64,000 nt of DNA from Henckelia pumila (GCF_033568475.1 NC_133122.1:4449063-4513062), one strand, 5' to 3'; positions 1-11,437 are shown, counted from the stretch's first letter. Made by a program: numbers and translations. The notes: generated by a model not told the origin, from the letters alone.

Positions 1-94
1 GAGTCTTCTAGTAGCCCCGGTGTTCCTAAAGCACAAGAGCTAATGGCTAATTTTCTCTCTAAGAATCCAGCAAACACCTTTGCAAGTTTATTCC
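1..94. other. Unclassified sequence left of the satellite array
   Basis: No ORF of note, and no similarity to the 475-bp units that start about position 95. It may belong to a neighbouring mobile element cut by the window edge. Confidence 0.3.
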
Positions 95-396
95 GACCGG
101 GTACAGTGACAAAACTCCGAGCTTCATCCCGGGGCGTGCTGTGGGGCCCACCTACATAAAAACCCATCCAATCGACAAGGTACACTTGGCCGAAGTAAGA
201 AGTGCTCGCAGCCCAACACGAGCCTTATAAATAAAATAAATGGGACTCAGGACCATCATGAGTCTAAACTATATGGGATCTAACTCCTTATCGGTATGAG
301 TATAAACTATCTAGGATATTTAATAAATAAAGAAATATAAGAACTTGGTCCTCAATAAATACTATTGGGGGCCAAATCTTTTAACCAAGTTGCCTT

Positions 397-450
397 TGGT
401 ACAATGGTTAAGTACCCATTGTGAAATGGGTAGGTTAGGGGTTCAATTCT
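397..450 (+). promoter_or_regulatory. Pol III-type A box and B box, satellite unit 1
   Basis: A box TGGTACAATGG at 397-407 and B box GGTTCAATTCT at 440-450. The 43-bp start-to-start spacing is normal for tRNA-derived promoters. The A box has one change relative to the other units (T for C at its fourth base). Confidence 0.55.
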
Positions 451-871
451 CATGGATGTGAATTGAATTACAATTTTCTAACACTGACTAGTGTACTCCT
501 AGGTAGCGTCGATGTGGGTTTTGTAGGCGGTCTCTACGTGGCCTATCCGTGGGTGACCTCCTAGGGGAGATCCGGGTACAGTGACCAAACTCAGAGCTTC
601 GTCCCGGGGCGTGCTGTGGGGCCCACCTACATAAAAACCCATCCAATCGACCAGGTACACTTGGCTGGAGTAAGAAGTGCTCGCGGCCCAACACGAGCCT
701 TATAAATAAAATAAATGGGACTCCGCACCATCATGAGTCTAAACTATATGGGATCTAACTCCTTACCGGTAAGAGTATAAACTATCTGGGATATTTAATA
801 AATAATGAAATATAAGAACTTGGTCCTCAATAAATACTATTAGGGGCCAAATCTTTTAACCAAGTTGCCTT

Positions 872-925
872 TGGCACAATGGTTAAGTACCCATTGAGAA
901 ATGGAGAGGTTAGGGGTTCAGTTCT
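872..925 (+). promoter_or_regulatory. Pol III-type A box and B box, satellite unit 2
   Basis: A box TGGCACAATGG at 872-882 fits the consensus TRGCNNARYGG. The B box GGTTCAGTTCT at 915-925 has one change from the other units. Confidence 0.55.
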
Positions 926-1346
926 CATGGATGTGAATTGAATCCCAATTTTCTAACACTAACCAGTGTACTCCTAGGTGGCGTCGATGTGGGTTCTGTA
1001 GGCAGTCTCTGCGTGGCCTATCCGTGGGTGACCTCCGAGGGGAGATTCGGGTACAGTGACCAAACTCCGAGCTTCGTCCTAAGGCATGCTGCGGGGCCCA
1101 CCTACATAAAAACCCATCCAATCGACAAGGTACACTTGGCCGGAGAGAGAAGTGCTCGCGGCCCAACACGAGCCTTATAAATAAATTAAATGGGACTCAG
1201 GACCATCATGAGTCTAAACTATATGAGATCTAACTCCTTACCAGTATGAGTATAAACTATCTGGGATATTTAATAAATAATGAAATATAAAAACTTGGTC
1301 CTCAATAAATACTATTGGGGGCCAAATCTTTTAACCAAGTTGCCTT

Positions 1347-1400
1347 TGGCACAATGGTCAAGTACCCATTGAGAAATGGGGAGGTTAGGGGTTCAATTCT
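1347..1400 (+). promoter_or_regulatory. Pol III-type A box and B box, satellite unit 3
   Basis: A box TGGCACAATGG at 1347-1357 and B box GGTTCAATTCT at 1390-1400. The stretch around them does not fold into a full tRNA cloverleaf by eye, so it is tRNA-derived at most. Confidence 0.58.
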
Positions 1401-1821
1401 CATGGATGTGAATTGAATCCCAATTTTCTAACACTGACCAGTGTACTCCTAGGTGGCGTCTATGTGGGTTCTGTAGGTGGTCTTTGCGTGGCCTATCCGT
1501 GGGTGACCTCCGAGGGGAGATCCGGGTACAGTGACCAAACTCCGAGCTTCATCCCAGGGCGTGCTATGGGTCCCACCTACATAAAAACCAATCCAATCGA
1601 CCAGGTACACTTGGCCGGAGTAAGAAGTGCTCGCGGCCCAACACGAGCCTTATAAATAAAATAAATGGGACTCAAGACCATCATGAGTCTAAACTATATG
1701 GGATCTAACTTCTTACCGGTATGAATATAAACTATCTGGGATATTTAATAAATAATGAAATATAAGAACTTGGTTCTCAATAAATACTATTGAGGGCCAA
1801 ATCTTTTAACCAAATTGCCTT

Positions 1822-1875
1822 TGGCACAATGGTTAAGTACCCATTGAGAAATGGGGAAGTTAGGGGTTCAATTCT
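1822..1875 (+). promoter_or_regulatory. Pol III-type A box and B box, satellite unit 4
   Basis: A box TGGCACAATGG at 1822-1832 and B box GGTTCAATTCT at 1865-1875, again 475 bp after the previous unit's boxes. Confidence 0.58.
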
Positions 1876-2273
1876 CATGGATGTGAATTGAATCCCAATT
1901 TTCTAACACTGACCAGTGTACTCCTAGGTGGCGTCTATGTGGGTTCTGTAGGCGGTCTCTGCATGGCCTATCCGTGGGTGACCTCCGAGGGGAGATCCGA
2001 GTACAGTGACCAAACTCTGAACTTCGTCCCGGGGCGTGCTATGGGGCCCACCTACATAAAAACTCATCCAATCGACCAGGTACACTTGGCCAGAGTAAGA
2101 AGTGCTCGCGGCCCAACACGAGCCTTATAAATAAAATAAATGGGACTCCGGACCATCATGAGTCTAAACTATATGGGATCTAACTCCTTACCGGTATGAG
2201 TATAAACTATCTGGGATATTTAATAAATAATAAAATATAAGAACTTGGCCCTTAATAAATACTATTGGGGGCC

Positions 2274-4408
2274 ATGCCGCCGCCGGTTCCCGGCCGGCCG
2301 ACCACCCCACCAGACTCGCCTCGTCACGGCGACCCTACAGTCCAAATTTCAGGCCAATTGGACGTCATTTGGTCGGCCAAATCAGCTCCCGAAATGCCCC
2401 AAATCACGGGTCCGATGGCTGCTCCGATCTGCTCCGTTTCAGGCAACGGCCACCCTGGGTCAGTGTCGTCTTCATCTTCCCTTTCATTTCCGACCATTGC
2501 CCACCCTTTTACTTCTCAGATTACCGAGTTTTCAGCTCCTAACCAGACGCTGCCGCTGTTCACCGCGAGCTTGATCTCCTTTATTCCATTTCAGGCGAGC
2601 TCAGGCCATGGATTTCTGTCGTGGCTCATCCATTTTCAATTCCTTTCTGCCGCAGCCTCCTCTGATCCCTACCGGTATTTCCCACCCTCCAATTGCTGGT
2701 TTCTCACCGCCGGTGGTAAACGCCCAAATTCAAGTGTCTTCACCGAGTTTCGCACCGAGTCCAGCAATTTGCACCCCTCCGTCGCCCGAGTCTGCACATT
2801 TGGACCCAATTTCATGTTCTCCACCTCCTCGCCGTCCGTCGGGGGTTCGCCGTCCGCTGACTCGCGAGTTTACTTGGGCGAGTCAATCGGCTGCACTCAG
2901 TGGGTCAACCCATAAGTCCAACCCATGGTCAATGCAGTCAAAATTGTTGACTATGGAGTCAAAATTGGAGAGGTTGACCTTCAAATGGTTGACTTGGACT
3001 CTCAAGTCAAAATTGTTGACCATCTGGTCAACTCTAGCTCCAAAATTGCTGATTCAGTCCCTGTTTCATTTCGGGATGATTTAGCGCCTCCATCTCCTCG
3101 AGCTTCGAGGAAGAGCTTTGCTGATGTGATCAATTCGATGGAGGATCTTCCGGAACCAATTTTTCGGGATGGAAAACCGGGTATTCGATTCCCAGATGAG
3201 GTAATTTCTTCCCTCATTGAGACTTTTAAGTTTGCGCTTGTGGGGAAAATTACGGGTAATCGGTCTACTGCTCCCAACAGTTTGATTTTATCTGCTTTCT
3301 TGAAATTGGGACTTAAGACCTCGTTTAATCTGAAATTCCTTCATATGGGTTATTTGGTCATTACTCTTTTTTGTGAAGGGTATTATGCTCGTCTTTGGAC
3401 GAAGGGAGGGGTTTTGTGGGAGCTGTCGGGATCCGCTTTTGTAAGTGGACCCCCGAGTTCAAATTTGAGGCAGAATCGCCCATTGCTCCGGTCTGTGTTA
3501 GATTCCCAAAGCTTCCTTTGCACTTGTATAACAAGAAAAGTCTGTATGCTCTGGCCAAGATTTTGAGAAACCCTATCAAATTGGATGAGCATACGGCTGA
3601 GATATCGAGAGGGGCTTTTACCCGTGTTTGTGTGGAGCTCAATGTTCTCGAGGAGAGAATCAAGCATGTGTGGGTGGGTTGGGTTGAGCATACCCAAGAG
3701 ATTGAGGTTGTGTATAAGAGGGTGCCTTCCTACTGCACTGATTGCAAGATGTTGGGGCACTCAAATTCTGTGTGCTATTCCCATGGGAAAAATCCTAGGC
3801 CTCAACGTCCGAGACCAGCTATTGGGAAGGGCAAGAATGTGGTAGAGGGTTCCGCACTGCATCCTTCGGAGGAGTGCACCTCTGTGACACCAGCAGGCCC
3901 TGGGCCTTTTGTCACGGGGCCAGGCAATTGGGCCATTAAGAGGAGAAGACGCCAACCTCAGCGTCGGCAGCCTGTCATGGCTGACCAGCGCACCAAGAAT
4001 GCTTTTGAGGTGCTGGAGTCTTTGCCAGAGGAGCCCGATCTTTGTCGATCGGTGTTGAGGACTGTGGACCCGGATGAAAGTCTGGATCCGAGCCCGGATC
4101 TCCCTGTGGAGAGAGATAGTACTCCTGTTCCTCAGTCAGTCCATTTTCCCAAGTCAGTCCAGATTACCCCGTCAGTCCATATTCCTCAGTCAGTCCATAG
4201 TACCCCGTCAGTCCAAATTCCCCAAGCAGTCCATAGTCCCCAGTCTGCCCATATTTTTGAGGCTGGGTTTGACATTTGTCCAGGTTTTCCTTGGGATCAG
4301 CGAGTGGAGGAGGTAGAGGATCCCTCTTTTGTGGTTTGTGCGGAGGATCTGGGACCTCCGCATGGCGTCCAGGTTTCTGCTCCTGTGGAAACTACTGTTT
4401 TTATTTAG
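2274..4408 (+). pseudogene. LINE ORF1 protein (DUF4283 plus CCHC zinc knuckle), broken
   Basis: ORF1 of plant L1 elements binds the element RNA. Reading starts at the ATG at 2274 with a Pro/Ser-rich N-terminus. It stops in frame at 2913-2915, continues in the same frame to about 3420, then shifts frame before KWTPEF near 3450. The DUF4283 core spans about 3220-3720 (FALVGKITGN through VCVELNVLEE). It is followed by a knuckle at about 3732-3775 with the pattern CxxCxxxxHxxxxC (YCTDCKMLGHSNSVC). The C-terminal part, 4129-4250, has a run of short repeats built on PQSVH and PSVQI. At least one nonsense and one frameshift mutation make it non-functional. Confidence 0.82.
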
Positions 4409-4722
4409 AATCATAGCAGTCACTCAATTCCTTTGAATCCTAGGACTCCTGGGGAGAATTCCTCCTTGTTCATTGAGGGGCTCATTTCTTAGCAGGGCCG
4501 TCTTTGTCAGGAATTTGGCCCGATGACTGAGGACGTCAGTAAGGATGATTCAGGATCATTTTATGGTACTGAATCGTGTGATGGGAGAGAGCTTGGGAGG
4601 GAAGATTTGGACAATGATTTGTCCAACCTGTCCTCCAAGAGAACGCTTCGCTCGGATACGAATCGTCTGCAGACTCGCCATGAGTCTCGAAAGAAGACGG
4701 GGCCTTACCCTGTCCATTCCAA

Positions 4723-6670
4723 ATGAATTGTCTCATATGGAACATCAGGGGACTCAGGAGTTCTGAGTCCCAAGAGAGGCTTCATGCCTTGGTGAAGGAG
4801 AAGCGTATTAAGATTTTGGCCATTTTGGAGCCGATGATTGCTCTTGATCAGCGTTATATGATGCGTCGCCTCGGTTTTCAAAGAGTTCTATCGAATCTCT
4901 CTGGTCATATCTGGGTATTCATGTCTGAGGATGTGAAGGCTGAGTGTGTTTTTTATCACACTCAATTCATTCATCTCCGTGTGTCGGCCCCCTTCTGCCG
5001 GTTGATGTCTTTTGTTCTTTTGTCTATGCCAAGTGTGACTACATTGGACGGCGCGACTTGTGGGCTTCTTTGTTGCAGGTTAAGCCTGATAGTGGTCCTT
5101 GGCTTGTTGGGGGGATTTTAATGTCGTGAGGGATGCCTCCGAGTGTCTTGGCTCGTCTGGTGGGAGGCAACTCCCTATGGATGAGTTAAACAGTTTTGTT
5201 TTGGAGTCCGCCCTGGTTGACGCTGGTTTTGAGGGCTCTTCGTTCACTTGGACGAATAAGACCATTTGGAAGCGTCTGGATAGGGTTTTTGTCTCTGTGG
5301 ATTGGGGTGATCATTTCAACTCTATTAGGGTTGAACACCTTGGCCGCACTGTCTCGGACCATTGCCCCCTTTTGGTATCTGCCCCTATTTTCGCTCGGGG
5401 ACCGAGTTCTTTTCGGTTCCAGAGTATGTGGATTTGTCACCCTGGGTTCCTTCAGACCGTCAGGATGAATTGGAACATTCCCTGTCATCTGCAGGGGATG
5501 CCCAAGCTTTTTGTGAAGCTAAAACATCTGAAGGGCCACCTTAAGTGGTGGAACCAGGATGTTTTTGGGAACATTTGTGATAAGATCGCTGAGGCGGAGA
5601 AGTTTGTCAGACTTGGTGAGACGGCCTATGAAGCGGACCCCTCGGAGCACTGCTGGACTCTTTTGTCCAAGTGCAACGAGGATCTGTCTAGGGTCACTGC
5701 CATGGAGGCGGATTTCTGGAAGCAGAAAGCCGCTTGCAATTGGCTTGAGGATGGGGAGAGGAACACGAAGCTCTTTCATAACATGGTTAAGAAGAAGTGG
5801 GTGACCAACAAGATCTTTCGCATTTGGGAGGATGGGACCTTCCTTACCTCCACGGCCCTGATCCAGCAGTCCAAGGCTGCCTACTTCCAGCGCCTCCTCA
5901 CCGGGGATCCTTCTGTCCTGGATATCCCAGATTTTTCTGGTTTTTCCCCGGTGATCTCGGAGGCGGAGAACTTCTGCATCTCGACAACCCCCTCTTTGGA
6001 GGAGGTTGCTCGATTGTCTTTTCCATCTCTAGGGATAGTGTGGCGGGCCCTGATGGGTACTCCTCGGCCTTCTTTCAGCACTGCTGGGATTTTGTGCAGC
6101 AGGACGTCATGGACGCTGTCCTTGAATTTTTCCAGGGTTCCCCTTTGCCCCAGGGCTTCACTGCCACCACGATCACTTTGGTTCCCAAAGTCGAGGGTGC
6201 TCATGCTTGGATGGATTTCCGTCCCATCAGCCTGTGTAATGTCACGAATAAGATCATCTCGAAGCTTTTGTACTCTCGGCTGAAGTCAGTGGTTGGGGGT
6301 CTTATTTCTCATATTCAGAGTGGATTCGTGCCGGGTCGGATGATCTCTGATAATATCCTTCTCGCCCAGGAGCTCACTCACATTCTTAATCTCCCTGCCC
6401 GTGGTGGCAACGTCATCCTGAAGTTGGACATGGCTAGGGCCTATGACAGAGTCCAATGGTCTTTTCTCCTGGATGTCCTTAGGCAGTTCGGATTCTCCGA
6501 GCAGGTTGTGAGGATGGTGAGGGCTTGCATTTCTTTCTGCAAGTTCTCGGTCAATGTCAATGGTACTCCCGCTGGTTTCTTTGGATCTACGAGGGGTTTG
6601 AGATAGGGGGATCCTTTGTCCCCCCTTCTCTTCATTCTTGCGGCGGAGTACCTGTCTCGCGGTCTAGATC
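4723..6670 (+). pseudogene. LINE ORF2 (endonuclease plus reverse transcriptase), broken and truncated
   Basis: The endonuclease starts with NCLIWNIRGLR at 4726 and keeps the GDFN motif near 5110 and SDHCPLL near 5358. The linker region rich in Trp/Lys follows, then the reverse transcriptase: PKVEGAHAWMDFRPISLCN near 6186, SGFVPGRMISDNILLAQ near 6320 and the LDMARAYDRV block near 6424. Frame changes lie near 5100 and near 6020. The codon after GLR at 6603 is TAG where the family has Gln before GDPLSP. Sequence ends at 6670 by LTR insertion, before the catalytic F/YADD motif. The element cannot encode a working enzyme. Confidence 0.85.
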
Positions 6671-8040
6671 TGTAGTGACTCTTACCCGAATCACCTACTA
6701 AACAGAACTTAGGCATGCAATTAACTTAATAAACAGATATCAGAATAAACTGCGCGGAAACATTACTAAAATTACAATCTCAAGGCAAGGAATCTGTAAA
6801 TATCCAAAATAGATTATACAACCAAATCGAAAGTTGTATCAACCCAAAACAATAGAAATAAACCTAGACGAAGCTCCAGCTGGTCAACCACTGCCTAGCC
6901 CCTCTTGGAACCACCCGCCTCGTCCAATCGCAAATCTGCCCCATGGAATAGGGTGTCCAGAAACACAGAGTATGAAACGTGAGCATAAAATGCTCAGTAA
7001 GAGAGTATGAGTATACATGCATGCAAAGTGAACTCCCTATAAACTCGAGGTCAAGGATCAGATAACAGAGACAGACCGGGCCCTGGTATGTAGCACGCTG
7101 TGCCGTCGCTTCAGGAGGTGGCTCCCATACCATAATACAAGTGGATATGCCGGACCCAAATCAATGGAAGTCCAACCACTAACAGGATAGGAAAAAACCC
7201 TACTAACAGACATCTCGAAGGAGATAGCTCAGTATGCAAATGAATGCAGCATAAATCAATGACATATAAACCATACAGTCACATAATACATGCATACTCA
7301 GTCAGGTTATCTCGAACAGTACTTTCGTACCTCAAATCAGTGCAAGCTCTACCAACTCTAGGTCCACGCCTATAGTCTGCTCTACACTGCCAAATGATAC
7401 TACTATCATTATAGCGCTCTAAAAGCCTTAACTAAGCTAAAGCGTACTCCTAAATATTTTTAGGAAGCAAAAGCTATACCTTCGTCCGTCGTTAGCCCTT
7501 TGCTGTCGAGTGCCTCAAAACTAGGCCACAGCTCCGCTACGACGCCTGAATCACTATACCACTTCCAGATTCCCCACGGGACACCTAAAATTCCCTAGAT
7601 CTGAGCTAGAAGGCTAAGGAATTGAGAGAGAAGAGGTGATTGGTGCGTCTAAATCTGATTCTCGGACCTCTTATTTATAGGCGGAGTTCAGATCATCCGA
7701 ACTGGTCTTCGGAGCGTCCGATCTCGACTTCGGATCGTCCGATCCCAATATTACGTCATTGCTTACGTCAGCATGATGCAATATCCATGACGGCTGTCGG
7801 CAGCAAGATCGGAGCGTCCGAACCACTCTTCGGAACGTCCGAACCCTGACTTCGGACCGTCCGATCCTTAACTTCGGAGCCTCCAAACTCGACAACCTGC
7901 AAACCATTTTCAAGTGTTCTGAATCCAATTCCGGACTCCGATAATCCATTAAGAGTTCCCTTAATCACGTTTACTCTTACTTAATAGGATTAATGATTTG
8001 ATTAATGCTAAATCACTGATTTTGGGTACGGGCTACTACA
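6671..8040 (-). repeat. 3' LTR of the decayed Tekay-like element
   Basis: 1370 bp, bounded by TG and CA (TGTAGTGAC on the plus strand at 6671, GGCTACTACA ending at 8040). It is similar to the 1339-bp LTRs of the intact element in its U5 side and in overall plan. A TATA box is read on the minus strand at 7672-7679. Upstream of it, in element orientation, lies a dyad array at 7709-7886. Confidence 0.85.
7709..7886 (-). promoter_or_regulatory. U3 dyad array with TGACGT motifs, decayed Tekay-like LTR
   Basis: Six copies of TCGGA-N3-TCCGA with centres such as GCG, TCG, ACG and CCG; the last copy, at 7874-7886, is degenerate (TCCAA). The array is split by ACGTCA motifs at 7753-7758 and 7765-7770 and a TGACGG at 7788-7793. 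The plan matches the intact element's U3, but the centres of the dyads differ. Confidence 0.65.
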
Positions 8041-8056
8041 TTCTCCCCCACTTAAG
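8041..8056 (-). other. Polypurine tract of the decayed Tekay-like element
   Basis: The plus-strand TTCTCCCCCACTTAAG reads as a purine-rich tract on the minus strand, directly beside the LTR. This is where plus-strand DNA synthesis starts in LTR retrotransposons. Confidence 0.75.
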
Positions 8057-8174
8057 ATGTTTTGTCCTCGAAAACAGATCTTAAGTACTGAATGTAAAAC
8101 AGAAATCAGAAACATTCTTTATTCAAATCAAACGTTTACAAAATTTTGCAGCTGAATACATCTTAAGAATGAAA

Positions 8175-10665
8175 TCAAAACAACTCAGGATGGTCTTCAC
8201 GCATCCTGTCCTCAAGCTCCCAAGTAGCTTCCTCAGTGCCTCGGCGCTGGAACTGAACTAAAACCAAAGGAATGACTTTGTTCCGCAAAACCTTATCCTT
8301 ATAATCCAGGATACGAATAGGTTTCTCAACATAGGTCAAATCCTTGTTCACCTGAACCTCAGACCGCTGCAGAATATGAGATTCATCCGCCACATACCGT
8401 CGCAACAGAGATACGTGGAACACATCGTGAATACTGGATAGATGCGGTGGCAAAGCTAGTCGATAAGCCAAATCGCCGATGCTCTCCAAGATCTCAAACG
8501 GACCGATAAATTTGGGAGACAACTTGCCCTTAAGGCCAAATCTGAGAATCTTGCGGAAAGGTGACACTCTCAGAAACACTTTCTCCTCGACATCGAACTG
8601 CAAAGGCCTACGCTTGATATTAGCATAGCTGGCCTGACGATCCTGTGCAGTCTTAATCTGTTTCTTGATCTGATCAACAATGTCTATCGCCTGCTGGATA
8701 AACTCCGGCCCCTCAGCCTGTCTCTCCCCCACTTCTTCCTAGAAGAGTGGAGTACAACAACGTCGCCCGTGCAATGCCTCAAAAGGTGCCATCCCAATAC
8801 TAGTATGATAGCTGTTGTTGTACGCAAACTCGATCAATGGCAAATGATCCTGCCAGGCTGAACCAAAATCCATGACGCACGCTCTAAGAATATCCTCCAA
8901 AGTACGGATAGTGCGCTCCGACTGACCATCAGTCTCCAGATGATAGGCAGTACTCAAAGTGAGAGTAGTACCCATCGCACGCTGAACACTTCCCCAGAAT
9001 CTAGAAGTAAACCTAGGGTCCCGATCACTGACAATGCTCACAGGCACTCCATGAAGTCGAACGATCTCCTGAATGTACATCCGTGTCATGCGATCCACAG
9101 AGTACTCTCGGCTATAGGCAATGAAATGCACTGACTTGGTGAGTCGGTCCACCACAACCCAGATAGCATCACAGTTCCTCGGGGATACTGGCAAAGGGGT
9201 CACAAAGTCCATTGTGATAAACTCCCATTTCCATTCAGGAATAGGCAGACTGTGAAGCAATCCTCCAGGTCGTCGGTGCTCTGCCTTGACCTGTTGACAC
9301 ACCAAACATCTCGAAACAAACTGATAAACACTGCGTTTCATTACCTTCCACCAAAAATGAGTACGTAGATCCTTGTACATCTTGTTGCTCCCTGGATGAA
9401 TACTCAACTTAGTGCGATGTGCCTGAGACAAAATCTCCTCTCGCAACTCTTCATCCTGCGGAATCACAAGTCTACCAGACAAACACAGAAAGCCATCTGA
9501 TTGATAGTGAAATCCAGATGAGCTACCCTCGTTAGCTAGACGAGCCAAACGCTGGGTCTTTGAATCAGACATCTGAGCATCTCGAATCCGCGAATACAAA
9601 GCTGGCTCAGATAGTATCGCAAACATCTGGATACTCTGCATACCTTTCTTATGCTTGAAGGTATATCTCGAAGTACAACAGTCACTAATCGCACTAGACA
9701 TCGAACAAGTCTGAAGTGCGGATAGTCGCACCTTGCGACTCAATGCATCAGCGGTGAGATTAGCAGCTCCCGGATGGTACTTAATCTCGCAATCATAGTC
9801 CTTAAGTAAGTCCATCCAACGTCTCTGCCTCATGTTCAACTCCGCCTGAGTGAACAAATACTTGAGACTCTTATGGTCGGTGAAGATCTCAAATTTCTCG
9901 CCATACAGATAATGACGCCAGATCTTCAAAGCGAACACAATGGTTGCTAACTCCAAATCATGGACTGGGTAGTTGTCCTCGTGAAGCTTCAGCTGTCTAG
10001 AAGCGTATGCGATCACATGCCCATTCTGATTCAGGACACAACCTAACCCCTGAAGAGAAGCATCAGTGTATACCACATACCCTCCAGATCCTGACGGTAA
10101 TGCCAACACCGGCGCAGAAGTCAACCGCCGTCGAAGCTCACAGAAATTCTCCTCACACTCGGAGGACCACTCAAAATCCACACCCTTGCGGGTAAGCTGC
10201 GTCAAAGGTCGAGCTAGTTGAGAGAAGTTCAGAATGAAGCGACGATAATACCCTGCTAGACCCAGAAAACTACGGATCTCAGCAACTGTCGTCGGACGCG
10301 ACCAATTAAGTACCGCTTCAATCTTGCTTGGATCAACAGAAATCCCCTCCCTGGATATGATATGGCCAAGAAAGACCACTCGATCAATCCAGAACTCACA
10401 CTTGCTCAGCTTGGCGTACAACTACTCATCTCGAAGTGTCTGCAGTACCAACCGCAAGTGAGAAACATGCTCTTTTGTATTACGCGAATATACCAAGATG
10501 TCGTCAATGAAGACCACGACAAACTTGTCCAAATACTCCCTGAAGACACGGTTCATCAGATCCATGAACATAGCCGGCGCATTAGTCAAACCAAATGGCA
10601 TCACTAGGAACTCGTAATGCCCATAGCGAGTACGGAATGCATTCTTGGCTACGTCCTGATCACGG
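8175..10665 (-). pseudogene. Ty3 pol fragment (RT, RNase H, integrase, chromodomain), two nonsense codons
   Basis: On the minus strand the fragment starts inside the reverse transcriptase ([15 protein letters not shown]), includes [13 protein letters not shown], then RNase H ([13 protein letters not shown]), the HHCC zinc finger and DDE core of integrase ([11 protein letters not shown]) and the chromodomain-like C-terminus ending in DHPELF. A TAG replaces the Gln of DEQLYAK at about 10420. Another TAG replaces a Trp at about 8734 (FWEEVGERQ in the intact copy). The rest of the frame is open, so decay is moderate. Confidence 0.88.
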
Positions 10666-10811
10666 ATTGGCTTGTTGGTCAAGGAGTACATGCTCTTTAT
10701 CTGCTTCTTTGTTTCAGCAGATATTGAAGAAAAATCAGCAATTCCCTGTCTTGGCAAATCAAACAAAATGAATATATAGTTTTTAGATATATAAATTGTT
10801 TTCATCAACAA
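10666..10811 (-). other. Unidentified coding-like tail fused to the truncated pol
   Basis: The pol frame continues past the end of Tekay similarity for about 30 more codons (read on the minus strand as [18 protein letters not shown] followed by [14 protein letters not shown]). I do not recognise it. It may be a piece of a host exon or of another element joined during deletion. AT-rich sequence follows at about 10775. Confidence 0.35.
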
Positions 10812-11437
10812 TTAATGTGCGATATACATTACTTTTCGATGCGCTCTGAGTAAACATGTAATAGATCAAAAACACATTTTAGATGACAAACTCGTTTGAG
10901 ATCGTATTGATAAATAAATTAAAGTTTTTATTATTTTACAAGTACTCAACCGTATTTTTTAGAGCTGAATATGTGTCTTTTATATGATGTAAGTTGTAAC
11001 AATATTGGAAAACTTGAAAAAAATATACTTGGCTCTTTTACGACTATTATTATATTATTATATTAGATCAAATGTTTGGATATCGCATGCATCCATCGAT
11101 AATTTTCTTCCTTGATTTACGTTTTTAATTTCTTCATGTAGAAATTGAGCCAATCTCATCAAAGATCCACTTCGCTTCCTCTCCAAGCCTTAACAACGAA
11201 CTAATTTTCCCTATTTCCAAATTTATAGTTTAAAATATATTTTGTCGATAATTCTTGGTTACCTGCGAAGTGTTCATCATCATTCTCACTCCCATGATCC
11301 CCCCTTCATGCTTTTGGATTTTTCTAACCCATGTCCCATTTTCTCCTCCACTCTTTTTCTCACAAGATTTCGGATTAGGTTCTTGAGAAACTGCGAGCAA
11401 TGCCTGTACAGTAGCTTTTTTGCTTCAAGCGTCTGTA
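10812..11437 (+). promoter_or_regulatory. Upstream region and 5' UTR of the TMK-like gene
   Basis: AT-rich, without coding potential. A TTTAAAATATAT stretch near 11229 could act as a TATA element about 200 bp before the start codon. The 11270-11437 stretch is C/T-rich, as in many plant 5' leaders. No other motif can be supported. Confidence 0.35.

Larger units (their letters stand above)
95..2273. repeat. Tandem array, exact 475-bp period, about 4.6 units
   Basis: The anchor GTGTACTCCTAGGT recurs at 491, 966, 1441 and 1916, each exactly 475 bp apart. A partial first unit starts about 95; its GTACAGTGAC lies 475 bp before the next copy at 575. Units differ by scattered point changes only, so the array expanded by recent tandem duplication or is being homogenised. 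The last unit breaks off at about 2274, where a LINE begins. The unit carries A-box and B-box motifs, so it may be a SINE-derived satellite. Short ORFs of about 80 codons recur in each unit but follow the repeat rather than any protein family I know. Confidence 0.93.
2274..6670 (+). mobile_element. Plant L1-type LINE, 3' truncated and decayed
   Basis: A non-LTR retrotransposon with two coding regions: an ORF1 with a DUF4283-type domain and a CCHC knuckle, and an ORF2 with an apurinic-type endonuclease followed by a reverse transcriptase. Its 5' boundary is the point where the 475-bp satellite breaks (about 2274), and the first ATG lies at that junction. The 3' boundary at 6670 is the end of a Ty3 LTR inserted in the reverse transcriptase; the rest of the LINE is not found on the other side of that element. 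Both ORFs carry frameshifts and stop codons, so the copy is dead. Confidence 0.88.
6671..10665 (-). mobile_element. Tekay/Del-like Ty3 chromovirus, 5' truncated and decayed
   Basis: It has the same lineage and architecture as the intact element at 51859-59133 but lies on the other strand. One LTR (6671-8040), the polypurine tract and the pol region back to the middle of the reverse transcriptase are present. The gag, protease, primer site and 5' LTR are missing. Similarity to the intact copy ends abruptly at about 10665. Two TAG codons interrupt pol. With only one LTR its age cannot be read from LTR divergence. Confidence 0.88.

Noticed and set aside
397-450. A true tRNA gene
   Set aside because: Only the A and B boxes are present; no acceptor stem or anticodon arm can be drawn.
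938-2130. Three near-identical 80-codon frames (MNPNFLTLTS) as a small gene family
   Set aside because: They repeat with the 475-bp satellite period, have no known domain and share changes with non-coding parts of the unit.
7013-7140. Conserved frame with MVWEPPPEATAQRATY and similar ones at 52695 and 58631
   Set aside because: Part of the R/U5 of Tekay LTRs; no family known and codon pattern not preserved between copies.
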